Shown: one piece after another, positions 31,418 through 40,991 of the stretch
How the letters are laid out: every line of letters starts with the position of its first letter
Position numbering within the stretch: the first letter of the stretch is position 1
Notes under the pieces: model-generated
Seen by the model: only the letters and a program-made list of their open reading frames with translations
Database searches by the model: none
What the model was told of the DNA's origin: nothing
Made by a program: the position numbers and the translations under genes
NCBI RefSeq assembly: GCF_004153165.1
Contig: NZ_SEMD01000001.1
Coordinates: 1-64,000 of the forward strand
Length of the DNA: 64,000 bases
Direction of reading: 5' to 3'
From: Sporolactobacillus sp. THM7-4
GTDB lineage: Bacteria; Bacillota; Bacilli; Bacillales; Sporolactobacillaceae

Positions 31418-32800
31418 TTATTCAGGTATGGTCAATGTTTGATTGGGGTAAATCATGCTGTCGGTCAGGTGATTCGCTTCCATCAGTTTGCTGACTGTAA
31501 CGCCATGGGACCTTGCGATCGCCCAAAGCGTATCGCCTTTTTTAACCGAATGAGTATGTGTCTCCTGAAGAGATAACTTCTGTCCAGGCTGAATCAGGCT
31601 TGAATTCAGATGGTTTAGTCTCTTAAGTTTGGATACAGTAATGTTGCGGTCTCTTGAGATCGCCCATAATGTATCGCCAGACTGGACGATGTATAAACCC
31701 CTGGCTGCAGGTGTCCTCAGATCCTTCTTCCCTGACGGAATCACGGATGAAGCAGCCTTGCTCTTAGCTGAACGCTGTACCGGAGCTTTTCCGACTGAAT
31801 GAGAGGAAGACTTGCGATATGCTGAAACCGTTTTGGCTGTTTTCGATTTCGATGTCCCCGAAACCGATGGCTTAACGGATTGAGATGACGCTGACGCCTT
31901 GACCGGAGATTGGGCATGTTTTTCACCTTTCAGTTTCAGCACCTGCCCCTCTTTAATTTGATCCGTCGCCAGATGATTCATTACTTTAAGATCGGGTATA
32001 GATACATTAACGGACAAACTAATCTCTGAAAGTGTATCTCCCTTTTGCACCGTATAAACAGCTGCAGAATTCAGAGGTTCACTCTTTTGAGAAACTTGCG
32101 CTCCCGACCTGCTTCCGGGTGTCTTTGCCGGCTTGACTGGCTGAGAAGTCTGAACAGATTTAACGACCGGTTTCTGCACTGCCCCTGTTGATTTGCCCGA
32201 TGTCTGAGCCGGCCTGACTGGCTGAGAAGTCTGAACGGATTTAACGACCGGTTTTTGCACTGCCCCTGTTGATTTGCCCGATGTCTGAGCCGACCTGACT
32301 GGCTGAGAAGTTTCAGCGGATTTAACGACTGGTTTCTGAACCGCCCCTGCCGATCCACCGGTCAGCCGGCGGGCAGTCACGTATTTGGGTGCCCAATAGG
32401 ATGAAGCACCACCGTTAAAAATCTGCGTCTCGCGAACACCTGTCTGCTCGTTTTCGGAACTAATCATCCTGTTATTTCCAACATAAATCCCGACGTGAGA
32501 GATGCCCGCTCCAGTAGTATTAAAGAAAACGAGGTCTCCAGGCGCAAGATTGTCTTTACTTACAGGGACGCCATAATTGGCTTGTGCCGCTGAACTATGC
32601 GGCAGACTGACACCCAGATGATTAAAAACTTTTTGTGTAAAACCTGAGCAGTCGTTTCCACCCCACTGATAAGCTTCGCCAATACCCTGTTTGGCAATAT
32701 TGACCGGACTTGCGGCCTGTGCATCATGATTACCCAGGCCTCCGGATAAAAGGAGTCCACCAACAAGTGCGATAGGTAAGATTGGTTTTTTCATGTTCAT
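31418..32800 (-). CDS. Cell-wall endopeptidase: NlpC/P60 domain plus three LysM domains
   Basis: This secreted 460-residue protein should cut peptidoglycan stem peptides. After a signal peptide (about 1-29) comes an NlpC/P60 domain with Cys51 in GGNDCSGFT and His102 in ISHVGIYVG. Three 27-residue repeats (150-230) then form a Ser/Gln/Pro linker, followed by LysM wall-binding domains at about 248-292, 370-411 and 416-458. In B. subtilis LytE, LytF and CwlS the LysM domains come first, so the order here is reversed. A perfect WalR box lies 119 bases upstream, as expected for a hydrolase run by the WalKR system. The second Met codon (32794) is an alternative start. Confidence 0.93.
   Translation of the reverse strand: MNMKKPILPIALVGGLLLSGGLGNHDAQAASPVNIAKQGIGEAYQWGGNDCSGFTQKVFNHLGVSLPHSSAAQANYGVPVSKDNLAPGDLVFFNTTGAGISHVGIYVGNNRMISSENEQTGVRETQIFNGGASSYWAPKYVTARRLTGGSAGAVQKPVVKSAETSQPVRSAQTSGKSTGAVQKPVVKSVQTSQPVRPAQTSGKSTGAVQKPVVKSVQTSQPVKPAKTPGSRSGAQVSQKSEPLNSAAVYTVQKGDTLSEISLSVNVSIPDLKVMNHLATDQIKEGQVLKLKGEKHAQSPVKASASSQSVKPSVSGTSKSKTAKTVSAYRKSSSHSVGKAPVQRSAKSKAASSVIPSGKKDLRTPAARGLYIVQSGDTLWAISRDRNITVSKLKRLNHLNSSLIQPGQKLSLQETHTHSVKKGDTLWAIARSHGVTVSKLMEANHLTDSMIYPNQTLTIPE
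32111..32353 (-). repeat. Three 81-bp in-frame repeats in the NlpC/P60-LysM gene
   Basis: Three units of 27 codons (residues 150-176, 177-203, 204-230) share the core GAVQKPVVKS...TSQPV. The third unit is the most divergent at its end. Near-identity at the DNA level suggests recent duplication and possible length variation. Confidence 0.9.
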
Positions 32801-32918
32801 AATACCCCCAAGTGTTTCATTATTCCAATCTTCATAAGCTGCGGTTGGAACTGAACCTGTCTTTTTTCAATCATTTTTGACAACGTTTTAATACTACCAC
32901 AGTCAGTCCTGCGGCGCG

Positions 32919-32935
32919 TTTACATATAGATAACA
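32919..32935 (-). promoter_or_regulatory. WalR (YycF) box upstream of the NlpC/P60-LysM gene
   Basis: The minus strand reads TGTTAT-CTATA-TGTAAA, matching the WalR direct-repeat consensus TGTWAH-N5-TGTWAH at every fixed position. A -10-like TATTAA lies 25 bases downstream (32893-32888) with no good -35, as expected for an activated promoter. Confidence 0.8.
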
Positions 32936-33015
32936 TATAAGTTATCAATGTCATATTTTTTATTTTTCTGAAAACACTTACTTATTGTTTGGTTCTATAA
33001 GATCGTGTTGTGTTT

Positions 33016-33055
33016 AAAAAAAAAATCGTCCCGGAAAAATTTCCTTCCGGAACGG
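33016..33055 (-). terminator. Terminator of the RND efflux gene
   Basis: Arms around 33027-33034 and 33047-33054 pair with one mismatch; ten T residues follow on the minus strand (33025-33016). Confidence 0.85.
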
Positions 33056-33073
33056 TAAAACATAATCTGAATT

Positions 33074-36000
33074 TTATTCAGCAATTTCAACTTTTTCTCT
33101 TCTCAATCTGCCGCGTAGTTTCATTAACGCTTCATAAACAATGGGAACAATAACCAATGTCAGAACGGTCGAGCTGGTGATCCCGCCTATAACCGTCACG
33201 GCAAGACCTTTTGAAATAAGACCGCCGCTACCCTCCATACCGGCAGCGAGAGGTACGAGGGCGCAGACTGTTGCGATCGCAGTCATGAGAATCGGCCGGA
33301 TTCGAGTGCCGGCAGCTTCGAGAATCGCCTCTCTTGTACCGAGACCGGTCTTCTCCTTGTGAATCACCCGATCTATCAGTACAACCGCATTGGTGATGAC
33401 TATTCCGATCAGCATCAGTTCACCGATCATAGATGAAACGCTGATTGTTTCTCCGCTGATCAGCAGTGCAACAAGACTGCCAATCACCGCGAACGGAAGA
33501 GAGAAAAGAATGGCGAATGGTGCAAGTCCACCGCCAAACGTCACAACAAGAACAAAATAGACAATGAGAATCGCTGCAAGCATGGCCATGCCGAGCTGAC
33601 TGAATGAATCGTTCATTTGCTCCGTGACACCCGAAGAAGAAACACTCGTCCCGGCCGGAAGATTCAGTTTATCGATCTTCTTCTGAAGATTCACCGTCGC
33701 TCCTGAAACATTTTTAGCCGTGACTTTTGCGGTCACTTCAGCATAGAGCTTGCCGTTCCGCCTCGTAATCGATTGCGGGGACATGCCCTTCTCAACCCTG
33801 GCAAGATCTTTTATTTTCACCTGCTGTCCGGTTGATGAAGGGATTGTTTGATTCGTTAATTCATTGATGCTGCCGAAACCTTTATCACCCGCTGATTTCA
33901 GATAAACATCGAGATCGCCGCCGTCTCGTTTAATCGTAGTGAGAGCCTGGTTATTATTGAGACTGCCTGACTGCATCAGCACTTGTGCAATCTGGCTGGC
34001 AACGATTCCATTCTGTCCAAGTTTTGCCTGATCCGCCGCAATTGTATATTGATCAAATGACTGAGAAAGACTGGAATCCGCTTCGGTATAATTCTTATCT
34101 CTCTTAACGAGGGCCAAAACGTCATGGACTACCGGACGTAATTGATTCATCGAATCGCCATACACATAAAGTGTTAATGTATTTGTGCCGGATCCGCCGT
34201 TTCCAAAATCCTGAAACTTCCATGCACCCTTGTCCGACATTTTTTTCAGGCCGGTAAGCGTCTCTTCTTTCACTTTATCGAAGTTCGGCGTGCTGCTTTT
34301 ATAAGATACATAGAACAGAGCCTGATTATCCGCCGTCTGGAACATTGCGGATGAACTTGATCCACCGATTGAATACTGAATTTTGGTCATATTTTTATTC
34401 GATTTCAAGTATTTTTCGGCTTTCAGGGCCAGCTTCTTTGTGTCCCCGGCCGTCTGGCCAGGATTGGGATTGTAGGTGATCATCATCTCTTTTTGAGGAT
34501 CATCTGGCAGAAAGCTCGCACCAATGTGCGGAATCAGAAACAGACTGCCGATAAGAATAACGACTGCCGATCCGAAAGTCATGATTTTGTGATTCAGCGC
34601 TCTATTCAATATTTTTCGATAAAATGAAGCCAGTTTCCCGGGATTTTCCTCGCTGACCGTCCTTTTCTTCAAACCGTTTTTAAACATGATGTGTGACAGC
34701 ATCGGAACCATCGTTATCGCGACAAGCAGCGACGCGAGCAGGGCGAATACAATCGTCAGAGCAAAAGGGGTGAAAATCTGTCCGACAACGCCGCTGACCG
34801 TAGCCATCGGCAGGAACACGGCGATCGTTACAATCGTCGATGACAGGATCGGAATAAACATTTCGTGAGCTGCTTCTCTGATCAGTTCAGCGCCTTTCAG
34901 TTTCTCCGAAGATAATGACATTCGTCGGTAAATGTTTTCAATAACGACGATTGAGTCATCGACAACCCGTCCAATAGCGATCGTCATCGCTCCCATAGTC
35001 ATGACATTAAGCGTCACATTCATCCGGTTAAGCAGAAAAATTGCGATTAAAAGGGACAATGGGATCGAAACAAGCGATATGAAAGTCGAACGGACATTTC
35101 TTAAAAACAGCAGAATAACAAGCATCGCGAAAACAGCACCGAAAATAGCTTTTTGAACCATCGTACCGATCGACTGCTCAATAGGCTGCCCCTGGTCGTA
35201 CAGCGCTACCGTCTTAACATCTGGATGATTACTTTCAAATTTTTGAACTACCTTCCTGACACCATTCACGACATCAACCGTATTGGCGTCCTGCCCTTTG
35301 ACAACGGACAAGCCGATTGACTCCCTGCCGTTTGTCCGGGAAATGGAATCAGCTTTCTTTTCAAGCTTAATGCTGGCAAGATCAGACAACGGAACAGTTC
35401 GAATCTGCGGCATTCGCGGCTGCAATGCCGCCCCCTGTGTTACGGATGATTCCTGGCTGGCAGAAGCAGCGGACGTTTGTCCCGCGGATTGAATCTGGCC
35501 GCTTTGAGGGCCGGAGCTTTGTCCGAACGCCCCGCTCTGAATTCCCGCCATTCCTTCAGAAGACAGCGGGGCAGCAACAGGTACCCTGATTTTCTTTAAA
35601 TCATTGACTGATCTAATCTTTCCGCTGACGACGACAGACTGCTGTTTATTATCTATCGTATAGAGTCCTGACGGTGTCGAGACACTGTCTCCTTTAATCA
35701 GGTTAACCACAGTATCCTGGTTCAGGCCATACTTCTTTAACTGTGAATCTTTGAAAGCAATTTGGATGCTCTCCGTTTCCTCGCCGGACAGTGTGACCGA
35801 TGATACGCCATTGACCCCTTCAACCGCCGGGAGCAGGTCATTCCTGACTTTATCGGTCAGCAGGTTCAGCGACTGATTTTTTCCCGATACACTTAAACTA
35901 TAGACCGGGACCGCGTCCATACTGATCCTCATGACATTGGGTTTCTGTACCTGATCCGGCAGTTTAATCTGATCGAGAGCCTCCCGGACTTCGCTGACCG

Positions 36001-36313
36001 CCTTATCCATGTCTTTATTAAAATTGTACTCGACAACAATCGTCGACATGCCTGTTGCAGACGTTGAACTGACATTCTGAACGCCTGGCAGGGTCTGGAG
36101 TTTTTCTTCAACCGGCTGTGTAACATCATTATCTATCTCGTCAGGTGTTGCTCCCTGATATAGAGTAGAAACACTGACTACTGGAATCGTGAAATTCGGC
36201 ATGGTCTCCATTTTCATACTCTTGCCGGCGTAAAGTCCCCCGGCAACGGCTACAATTGTCAAAAGCCAGACCGCGAGCTTGTTGCGTATCGAAAAAGATA
36301 TTATTTTTCTCAA
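33074..36313 (-). CDS. RND-family efflux transporter, SwrC (YerP)-like
   Basis: The 1079-residue inner-membrane proton-driven exporter has the usual twelve helices and two large outer loops. The first helix (NKLAVWLLTIVAVAGGLYAG) and the following METMPNFTIPVVSVSTLYQG resemble SwrC of B. subtilis, which exports surfactin-like lipopeptides and supports swarming. Helix 4 keeps the Asp pair of proton relay type (IGRVVDDSIVVIENIYRRM). A Gly/Ser/Gln-rich insertion lies near residues 262-296 in the first outer loop. It starts with TTG after GGAGTGG and stands apart from sbcC by 69 bases. No membrane-fusion partner gene is adjacent. Substrate not known. Confidence 0.9.
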   Translation of the reverse strand: MRKIISFSIRNKLAVWLLTIVAVAGGLYAGKSMKMETMPNFTIPVVSVSTLYQGATPDEIDNDVTQPVEEKLQTLPGVQNVSSTSATGMSTIVVEYNFNKDMDKAVSEVREALDQIKLPDQVQKPNVMRISMDAVPVYSLSVSGKNQSLNLLTDKVRNDLLPAVEGVNGVSSVTLSGEETESIQIAFKDSQLKKYGLNQDTVVNLIKGDSVSTPSGLYTIDNKQQSVVVSGKIRSVNDLKKIRVPVAAPLSSEGMAGIQSGAFGQSSGPQSGQIQSAGQTSAASASQESSVTQGAALQPRMPQIRTVPLSDLASIKLEKKADSISRTNGRESIGLSVVKGQDANTVDVVNGVRKVVQKFESNHPDVKTVALYDQGQPIEQSIGTMVQKAIFGAVFAMLVILLFLRNVRSTFISLVSIPLSLLIAIFLLNRMNVTLNVMTMGAMTIAIGRVVDDSIVVIENIYRRMSLSSEKLKGAELIREAAHEMFIPILSSTIVTIAVFLPMATVSGVVGQIFTPFALTIVFALLASLLVAITMVPMLSHIMFKNGLKKRTVSEENPGKLASFYRKILNRALNHKIMTFGSAVVILIGSLFLIPHIGASFLPDDPQKEMMITYNPNPGQTAGDTKKLALKAEKYLKSNKNMTKIQYSIGGSSSSAMFQTADNQALFYVSYKSSTPNFDKVKEETLTGLKKMSDKGAWKFQDFGNGGSGTNTLTLYVYGDSMNQLRPVVHDVLALVKRDKNYTEADSSLSQSFDQYTIAADQAKLGQNGIVASQIAQVLMQSGSLNNNQALTTIKRDGGDLDVYLKSAGDKGFGSINELTNQTIPSSTGQQVKIKDLARVEKGMSPQSITRRNGKLYAEVTAKVTAKNVSGATVNLQKKIDKLNLPAGTSVSSSGVTEQMNDSFSQLGMAMLAAILIVYFVLVVTFGGGLAPFAILFSLPFAVIGSLVALLISGETISVSSMIGELMLIGIVITNAVVLIDRVIHKEKTGLGTREAILEAAGTRIRPILMTAIATVCALVPLAAGMEGSGGLISKGLAVTVIGGITSSTVLTLVIVPIVYEALMKLRGRLRREKVEIAE

Positions 36314-36382
36314 TCAATCCACTCCACTATTCATTTTGAATTTCATCGAGTTTCAAAAAAGACAGAACCTGAGATTTTTATC

Positions 36383-39300
36383 CTAAAGCATTTCCATTCT
36401 GACTAAACTGCCATGCCCGGACGGTTCTGCCGGCTCGACAATCAGCTTCCTCGGCAGGCGCTCTTTCATTTCAGGTACATGGCTGATTACACCGATCGCA
36501 AGGCGCCGCATATGCAGTTTTTCAAGTGCCGTAATTACCGTATCCAGTAAATCCGGATCGAGAGTGCCAAACCCCTCGTCAAGGAAGAAGAACTGAAGTG
36601 GAACATTTCCGCGCAGCTGAATCTGCTCCGACAGCGAAAGAGCAAGAGAGAGCGAGGTGAGAAACGTTTCACCCCCGGAAAGTGATGAGACAGGCCTCCT
36701 GATTCCGCCGTTTCCGTCGTCCCGGATAATGAATCCTCCTGAAGAGTCCACTTCGAGCGCGTATCTTCCATGCGTCAGGTCGCCGAGCCGTCTGGAAGCA
36801 GCAACACAGACCTGCTGCAGTTGTTCTTCTGCAATAAATTCGACAAAGGCGTTCCCGCGGAACACGCGCTGGAGTTTCTCGAACTGATCGGCCAATTTCT
36901 GTGTGGAAACCCGGTCAGACTCGAGCTGTTTATACAGCTCGTGCTTCTCAGACAGGCTTTCCAGTTCTTTGCCCTTCGCACCCACCTGCCCGGTAAGCGA
37001 CTGAACACGCGTTTTCAGATCCTGTGTTCGTTTTGCCTCCTTCTCCGCTTCCTCGCGCGTCAGAGTCCTGCCATTCAGTCTGCTTTCCAGCTGCTCAATA
37101 TCCGAGGCAAGTTCCGCTGTTTTTTGCTTGTATTGATCAATCATGGCGTTAAAAGTACGGCGCGTCTCTGCGGACAGGTGGGCAGAGAGAACTTCCTCCC
37201 TTTTTTCAAACCGCGAATCCGCTCTTTTTTTATCCCACGTTTCCCTGGCCCTGTTTCTTATCGCCTCTGCTCTAGTCAGGCGGGTTTCGGCGTTATTGTA
37301 CAACTTGTCCGCTTTAATATAACCGGCCAGTTTTTTTTGCCAGATCTGATATAATGTCTCACGCGATTCTTTAAGACGGCTGTGCTTTTGATTGAGCGCC
37401 TCAAGACTTTGTTCAATCGGAGAGTTTTCATTTAACTGGAACGCTGCAAGCTCATCCCTGCTGTTTTCCAGTGATTTTTGAGAGGCTGCAAGCTGACCTC
37501 TGGTTTCATTCCATTTTGCCTCGACAGTCTGTTCATGCTCCCGCTCGTCTGCCAGTTTCTTCTCGAGGGCACTCATTTTGTCTCTTATTTCTCGGACCTG
37601 TTTTCTCAGTTTCTCCGACTGCTGATCGTTTTCCTGCATCTGATTGAATGAATCTGATACATCCTCAAGCTTCGGGAATTTCTCCGGCCAGTGATTGATC
37701 AGATCTTCCTTTTCTCTTTTCCGTTCGATGGCCTCTTGCCTGATCTTCTGCTCTTTAACTTGATAAAACTGCAGCTGTGCGTCAATAGAAGCCTGGCTGG
37801 TTTTCAGGTCCTGGGCTTCTTTGGAGAGTTGTCCGGGCACATCTGCGAGTGCCAGCACATCCTGCTTCTCTATCTTCTGCTGAACGATGATTTTCTTTAA
37901 TACAGGCTGAAATCCGCTTTTTTCCCATTCGGCAAAATTGGCGTCGCTGACCGCTCCGGCAACCGGCTTCGTCATGTCTTTCCGGTTCATTAAATCAGGA
38001 AAAATGTCGGCAAACTGCCTCGATTGCTGCTCAACCCGGGTCAGAGAGATTTTTATCTCCTGCTGCTGCTGAAGCAGCGTTTGTCCGGCCGCCTGATAAG
38101 CCTCAATCATCCGGTCAATTTGTTCACTTGTCCGACTGTTATCTTTGGCTGCCGGATGCGGGTGATGAACGGCGCCGCATACCGGACAAGGTTCTCCGTC
38201 TTTAAGGTTCGATGCGAGGTCAAGCGACAATTGATGCCGGTATGCTTCATCACGTTCATGATGCAGCCGTTCAATTTTCCGGCTGAGATATGTCTCGGCC
38301 AGTCTGGTCGTTTCACTGATTTCAATCAGACGATGATAGACCGTTTGCAGCTGATCAAAGAAACGTTTGCTTCTCTTTTCAAGTTGAATTCTTTTCTCTT
38401 TCAGGCGTTCGAGCGCATCATGGCACTCCCTCCATTTGCCGTGATTTTCCGCCCATTCCTTTCTTTTTTCAATCAGATAAGCGTCAATCGTATCAATGGT
38501 GTTTTTCTGCTGAAGAGCCTGCTGCACGATTGTCCGGAACTGACTGGACACCTCAAGATCGTGAATCTCATCTTCCAGCCTGTCCAGTAATTTCTGCAAA
38601 TCTTCTTTGTCCTTTCTAACCTCTCTGATCCGCTTTACTCCATTTTCTCTCTGCTTCTCCAGCTCTTTAAGCATCAGCGCCTTTTTTTCAGACTCTGTTA
38701 TCGCTTGTTTCAGCCGACGCTGAATAGTAAGCCCCTGAGCAAGCTGCTGCTTTTGATTTAAAATGAGTGGTTCATTTTCTTCATAAGCTTTTTTTGCCGT
38801 CTCATACTCTGCCTTTTTATTTTTTTCGGTTTCAGCCGCGCGAAGAAAGAGCTGTTCAGCCTGTTGAAAATGTGTTTTCGCCTCAGAGCATTCCTGTTCT
38901 GACTCAATCAGGGTTTCCAGATATGGCAGGATCCTGTCGGCTGCGTCTGCCAGCTGAAGCCGGAGCTGCTTTTCTTCTATCGCTTCTTTTTGGGCAAGTA
39001 AATCGTCATATGTTCTTCTTTTTTCCGCAAGCTCTGTCATCCATTGACGGAGCTGTTTGACCACTTCCAGTGACTTTTCGGCCTTGTCCAGCTCCTTCTT
39101 CCGATCATCCAGTTCGCTCTTAACATCCCGGAACTCTTTCTGCAGCCGATTAAGCGCTTCTCCGGACGCATCCCCAAGGACGTTTTCTTTTTCCATAATC
39201 ATATTCAGATGCTGTCTCGCCTTGTCGGAATGATTTTTCAGCTTCGCCATCAGTTCGTCGCCGTACTTTTCCAAATGAAAAAGTCTCTGGAGCATTTTGC

Positions 39301-39796
39301 GTCTCTCAGTCCCCCTCAGCGATAAAAATTCGGAGAACTTCCCCTGCGGCAAAACAACGGCGCGGGTGAAATCGTCGTGTGTCAGGCCCAGTATTTCCTC
39401 AACTTTTCGGGTGACATCCCGCTCCTTATCGGCCAGGACCTCTTTTTTTTCTCCCATTTTCAAAAGACGGCAGCTGCTCATCCGCACAGCTCCATCTTTC
39501 GTTCGCTTATATGTACGTTCGCAGCGGTAACGCTCTGTTATCCGGCCCGAGAGTTCGAACGAAAAAGCGACCGACAGCTGACTTTCCAGTTGATTCAGAA
39601 TACCCTGCGTATTGTTCGCGGCGCGCTCCACCGTTCCGTACAGAGCGAGCGTCATTGCATCGAGAATCGTCGACTTGCCGCTTCCTGTCGGACCGAAAAT
39701 GCCGAAAATACCATCGGCGGATAATTTTTCAAAATCGATATGCTGCGTTTCACGGAAACTGTTCAGCCCCTGTATCGTCAGTTCAATCGGTTTCAT
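36383..39796 (-). CDS. sbcC: Nuclease SbcCD subunit C, SMC-like ATPase
   Basis: SbcC partners SbcD to open hairpins and process DNA double-strand breaks. The 1137-residue protein has Walker A GPTGSGKSTILDA near the N-terminus, two long coiled-coil arms, a zinc hook PCPVCGAVHH near residue 535, and at the C-terminus the signature SSLSGGETFLTS and Walker B FFLDEGFGTLDPD. The frame is open to 39838, but ATG 39796 follows AGGAAGTG and starts the conserved MKPIELTIQGLNSF. It overlaps the sbcD stop by 14 bases. It is last in the addB-addA-sbcD-sbcC operon. Confidence 0.96.
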   Translation of the reverse strand: MKPIELTIQGLNSFRETQHIDFEKLSADGIFGIFGPTGSGKSTILDAMTLALYGTVERAANNTQGILNQLESQLSVAFSFELSGRITERYRCERTYKRTKDGAVRMSSCRLLKMGEKKEVLADKERDVTRKVEEILGLTHDDFTRAVVLPQGKFSEFLSLRGTERRKMLQRLFHLEKYGDELMAKLKNHSDKARQHLNMIMEKENVLGDASGEALNRLQKEFRDVKSELDDRKKELDKAEKSLEVVKQLRQWMTELAEKRRTYDDLLAQKEAIEEKQLRLQLADAADRILPYLETLIESEQECSEAKTHFQQAEQLFLRAAETEKNKKAEYETAKKAYEENEPLILNQKQQLAQGLTIQRRLKQAITESEKKALMLKELEKQRENGVKRIREVRKDKEDLQKLLDRLEDEIHDLEVSSQFRTIVQQALQQKNTIDTIDAYLIEKRKEWAENHGKWRECHDALERLKEKRIQLEKRSKRFFDQLQTVYHRLIEISETTRLAETYLSRKIERLHHERDEAYRHQLSLDLASNLKDGEPCPVCGAVHHPHPAAKDNSRTSEQIDRMIEAYQAAGQTLLQQQQEIKISLTRVEQQSRQFADIFPDLMNRKDMTKPVAGAVSDANFAEWEKSGFQPVLKKIIVQQKIEKQDVLALADVPGQLSKEAQDLKTSQASIDAQLQFYQVKEQKIRQEAIERKREKEDLINHWPEKFPKLEDVSDSFNQMQENDQQSEKLRKQVREIRDKMSALEKKLADEREHEQTVEAKWNETRGQLAASQKSLENSRDELAAFQLNENSPIEQSLEALNQKHSRLKESRETLYQIWQKKLAGYIKADKLYNNAETRLTRAEAIRNRARETWDKKRADSRFEKREEVLSAHLSAETRRTFNAMIDQYKQKTAELASDIEQLESRLNGRTLTREEAEKEAKRTQDLKTRVQSLTGQVGAKGKELESLSEKHELYKQLESDRVSTQKLADQFEKLQRVFRGNAFVEFIAEEQLQQVCVAASRRLGDLTHGRYALEVDSSGGFIIRDDGNGGIRRPVSSLSGGETFLTSLSLALSLSEQIQLRGNVPLQFFFLDEGFGTLDPDLLDTVITALEKLHMRRLAIGVISHVPEMKERLPRKLIVEPAEPSGHGSLVRMEML

Positions 39797-40991
39797 GTTT
39801 GTCACTTCCTGCCGCCGCGGCTTCGCGTGCCGCATCATCTTCCTCGATCAATTGCAGAAAAAGCCTTATGAGTTCTCTGCCCGGCTCGGCTCCTTCCTCC
39901 TGCTGTTTATAAAATCGGATAAATAGCTGGTCGATTGGGAGCTGTGATCGCCCGGATGCCGCTTCTTCCTCCGGATCATTCATATAAACCGGCCTGATCG
40001 TGACAAAGCGGTTGCAGGCTTTTCGGAGCGCCTGAATATCATGCATCGACAGTGCCTCATGAAGGCAGATTTCCAGATCAATCCAGGCTCTGCAGTCCCG
40101 TCCTTCATCAAGCCAGCGATAAACGTCGTCCAGTCCGTTTTCAGCCCGCCACCTGACCAGCGGGCGGCCTTCGGTCAGAAAAATTTCTTCAACCGATGCC
40201 TTCTCCCCCGGCTGAACATCAACAATGGTCACAGATTTTGGATGCCCGGCCTCGGAAAAACTGTAAGCAAGCGGAGAGCCGGCATATCTCGTTAAAACAG
40301 GTGCCTTACCTATAGTCTGTGGTCTGTGTAGATGCCCCAGCGCCACATATTGCGCTTCTTCAGGAAATGAAGACGGGTAGACGGTATAGGCGCCCCCGAC
40401 CTGAACCGGTCTCTCGGAGTCCGACTCTTTTCCACCGGCAGTAAACAAATGAGTCATCAGAATATTAACAGCATCTTTCGCAAAGTGCCGCGCGTACCGG
40501 GAGAACAGATAAGCCAACCGATCGTTGTAAGCTTCCTGTATCGCTTCTTCATCATTCATTTCACTCAGGCATTCATTAAGACGGGATTCGGATGGATAGG
40601 GGACACTGCTTAAAACAAGCCGCTCATCCGTTCTCTTAACAGGTATGTCAAGCGGCCGTGCTCCCGGTCGGCCGATGATCGTTATTCCCTGTCTGCCCGC
40701 AAGCGGACGGGAAGCCTCCAGCCGTTCAGGACTGTCGTGATTACCCGCAATAATAATCAGCGGACGGTCTCCTCCATTTGCCAGGCGTTCAGCCGTCTCA
40801 TAAAAAAGGGCTTCGGAAACGGCAGGCGGGTTGACCGTGTCGAAGACGTCTCCGGCCATCAGCACAGCATCAATCTGTTCGTTTTCCGCTATTCTGCAGA
40901 TCTCTTCCATAACGGCTTCCTGTTCTTCCTGGCGTGAGCGTCCCTCAAGGGTTCTCCCAAGATGCCAGTCCGCCGTATGTAACAATCTCAT
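39783..40991 (-). CDS. sbcD: Nuclease SbcCD subunit D, Mre11-type exonuclease
   Basis: The 402-residue metal-dependent nuclease has the phosphoesterase motifs: LLHTADWHLGRTLEG, VLMAGDVFDTVNPP, IIAGNHDSPERL, MTHLFTAGG and ALGHLHRPQ. It works with SbcC on DNA ends and hairpins. Its start overlaps the addA stop (ATGA) and its end overlaps sbcC by 14 bases, so the four genes are translationally linked. Length is normal. Confidence 0.96.
   Translation of the reverse strand: MRLLHTADWHLGRTLEGRSRQEEQEAVMEEICRIAENEQIDAVLMAGDVFDTVNPPAVSEALFYETAERLANGGDRPLIIIAGNHDSPERLEASRPLAGRQGITIIGRPGARPLDIPVKRTDERLVLSSVPYPSESRLNECLSEMNDEEAIQEAYNDRLAYLFSRYARHFAKDAVNILMTHLFTAGGKESDSERPVQVGGAYTVYPSSFPEEAQYVALGHLHRPQTIGKAPVLTRYAGSPLAYSFSEAGHPKSVTIVDVQPGEKASVEEIFLTEGRPLVRWRAENGLDDVYRWLDEGRDCRAWIDLEICLHEALSMHDIQALRKACNRFVTIRPVYMNDPEEEAASGRSQLPIDQLFIRFYKQQEEGAEPGRELIRLFLQLIEEDDAAREAAAAGSDKHETD

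Noticed and set aside
32111-32353. Regular 81-bp repeats considered as a CRISPR array
   Set aside because: The repeats are in frame inside a wall hydrolase gene, directly adjoining with no unique spacers, and no cas genes are near.
36770-37354. 194-codon plus-strand frame opposite sbcC
   Set aside because: Antisense shadow; the minus strand encodes clear SbcC motifs.
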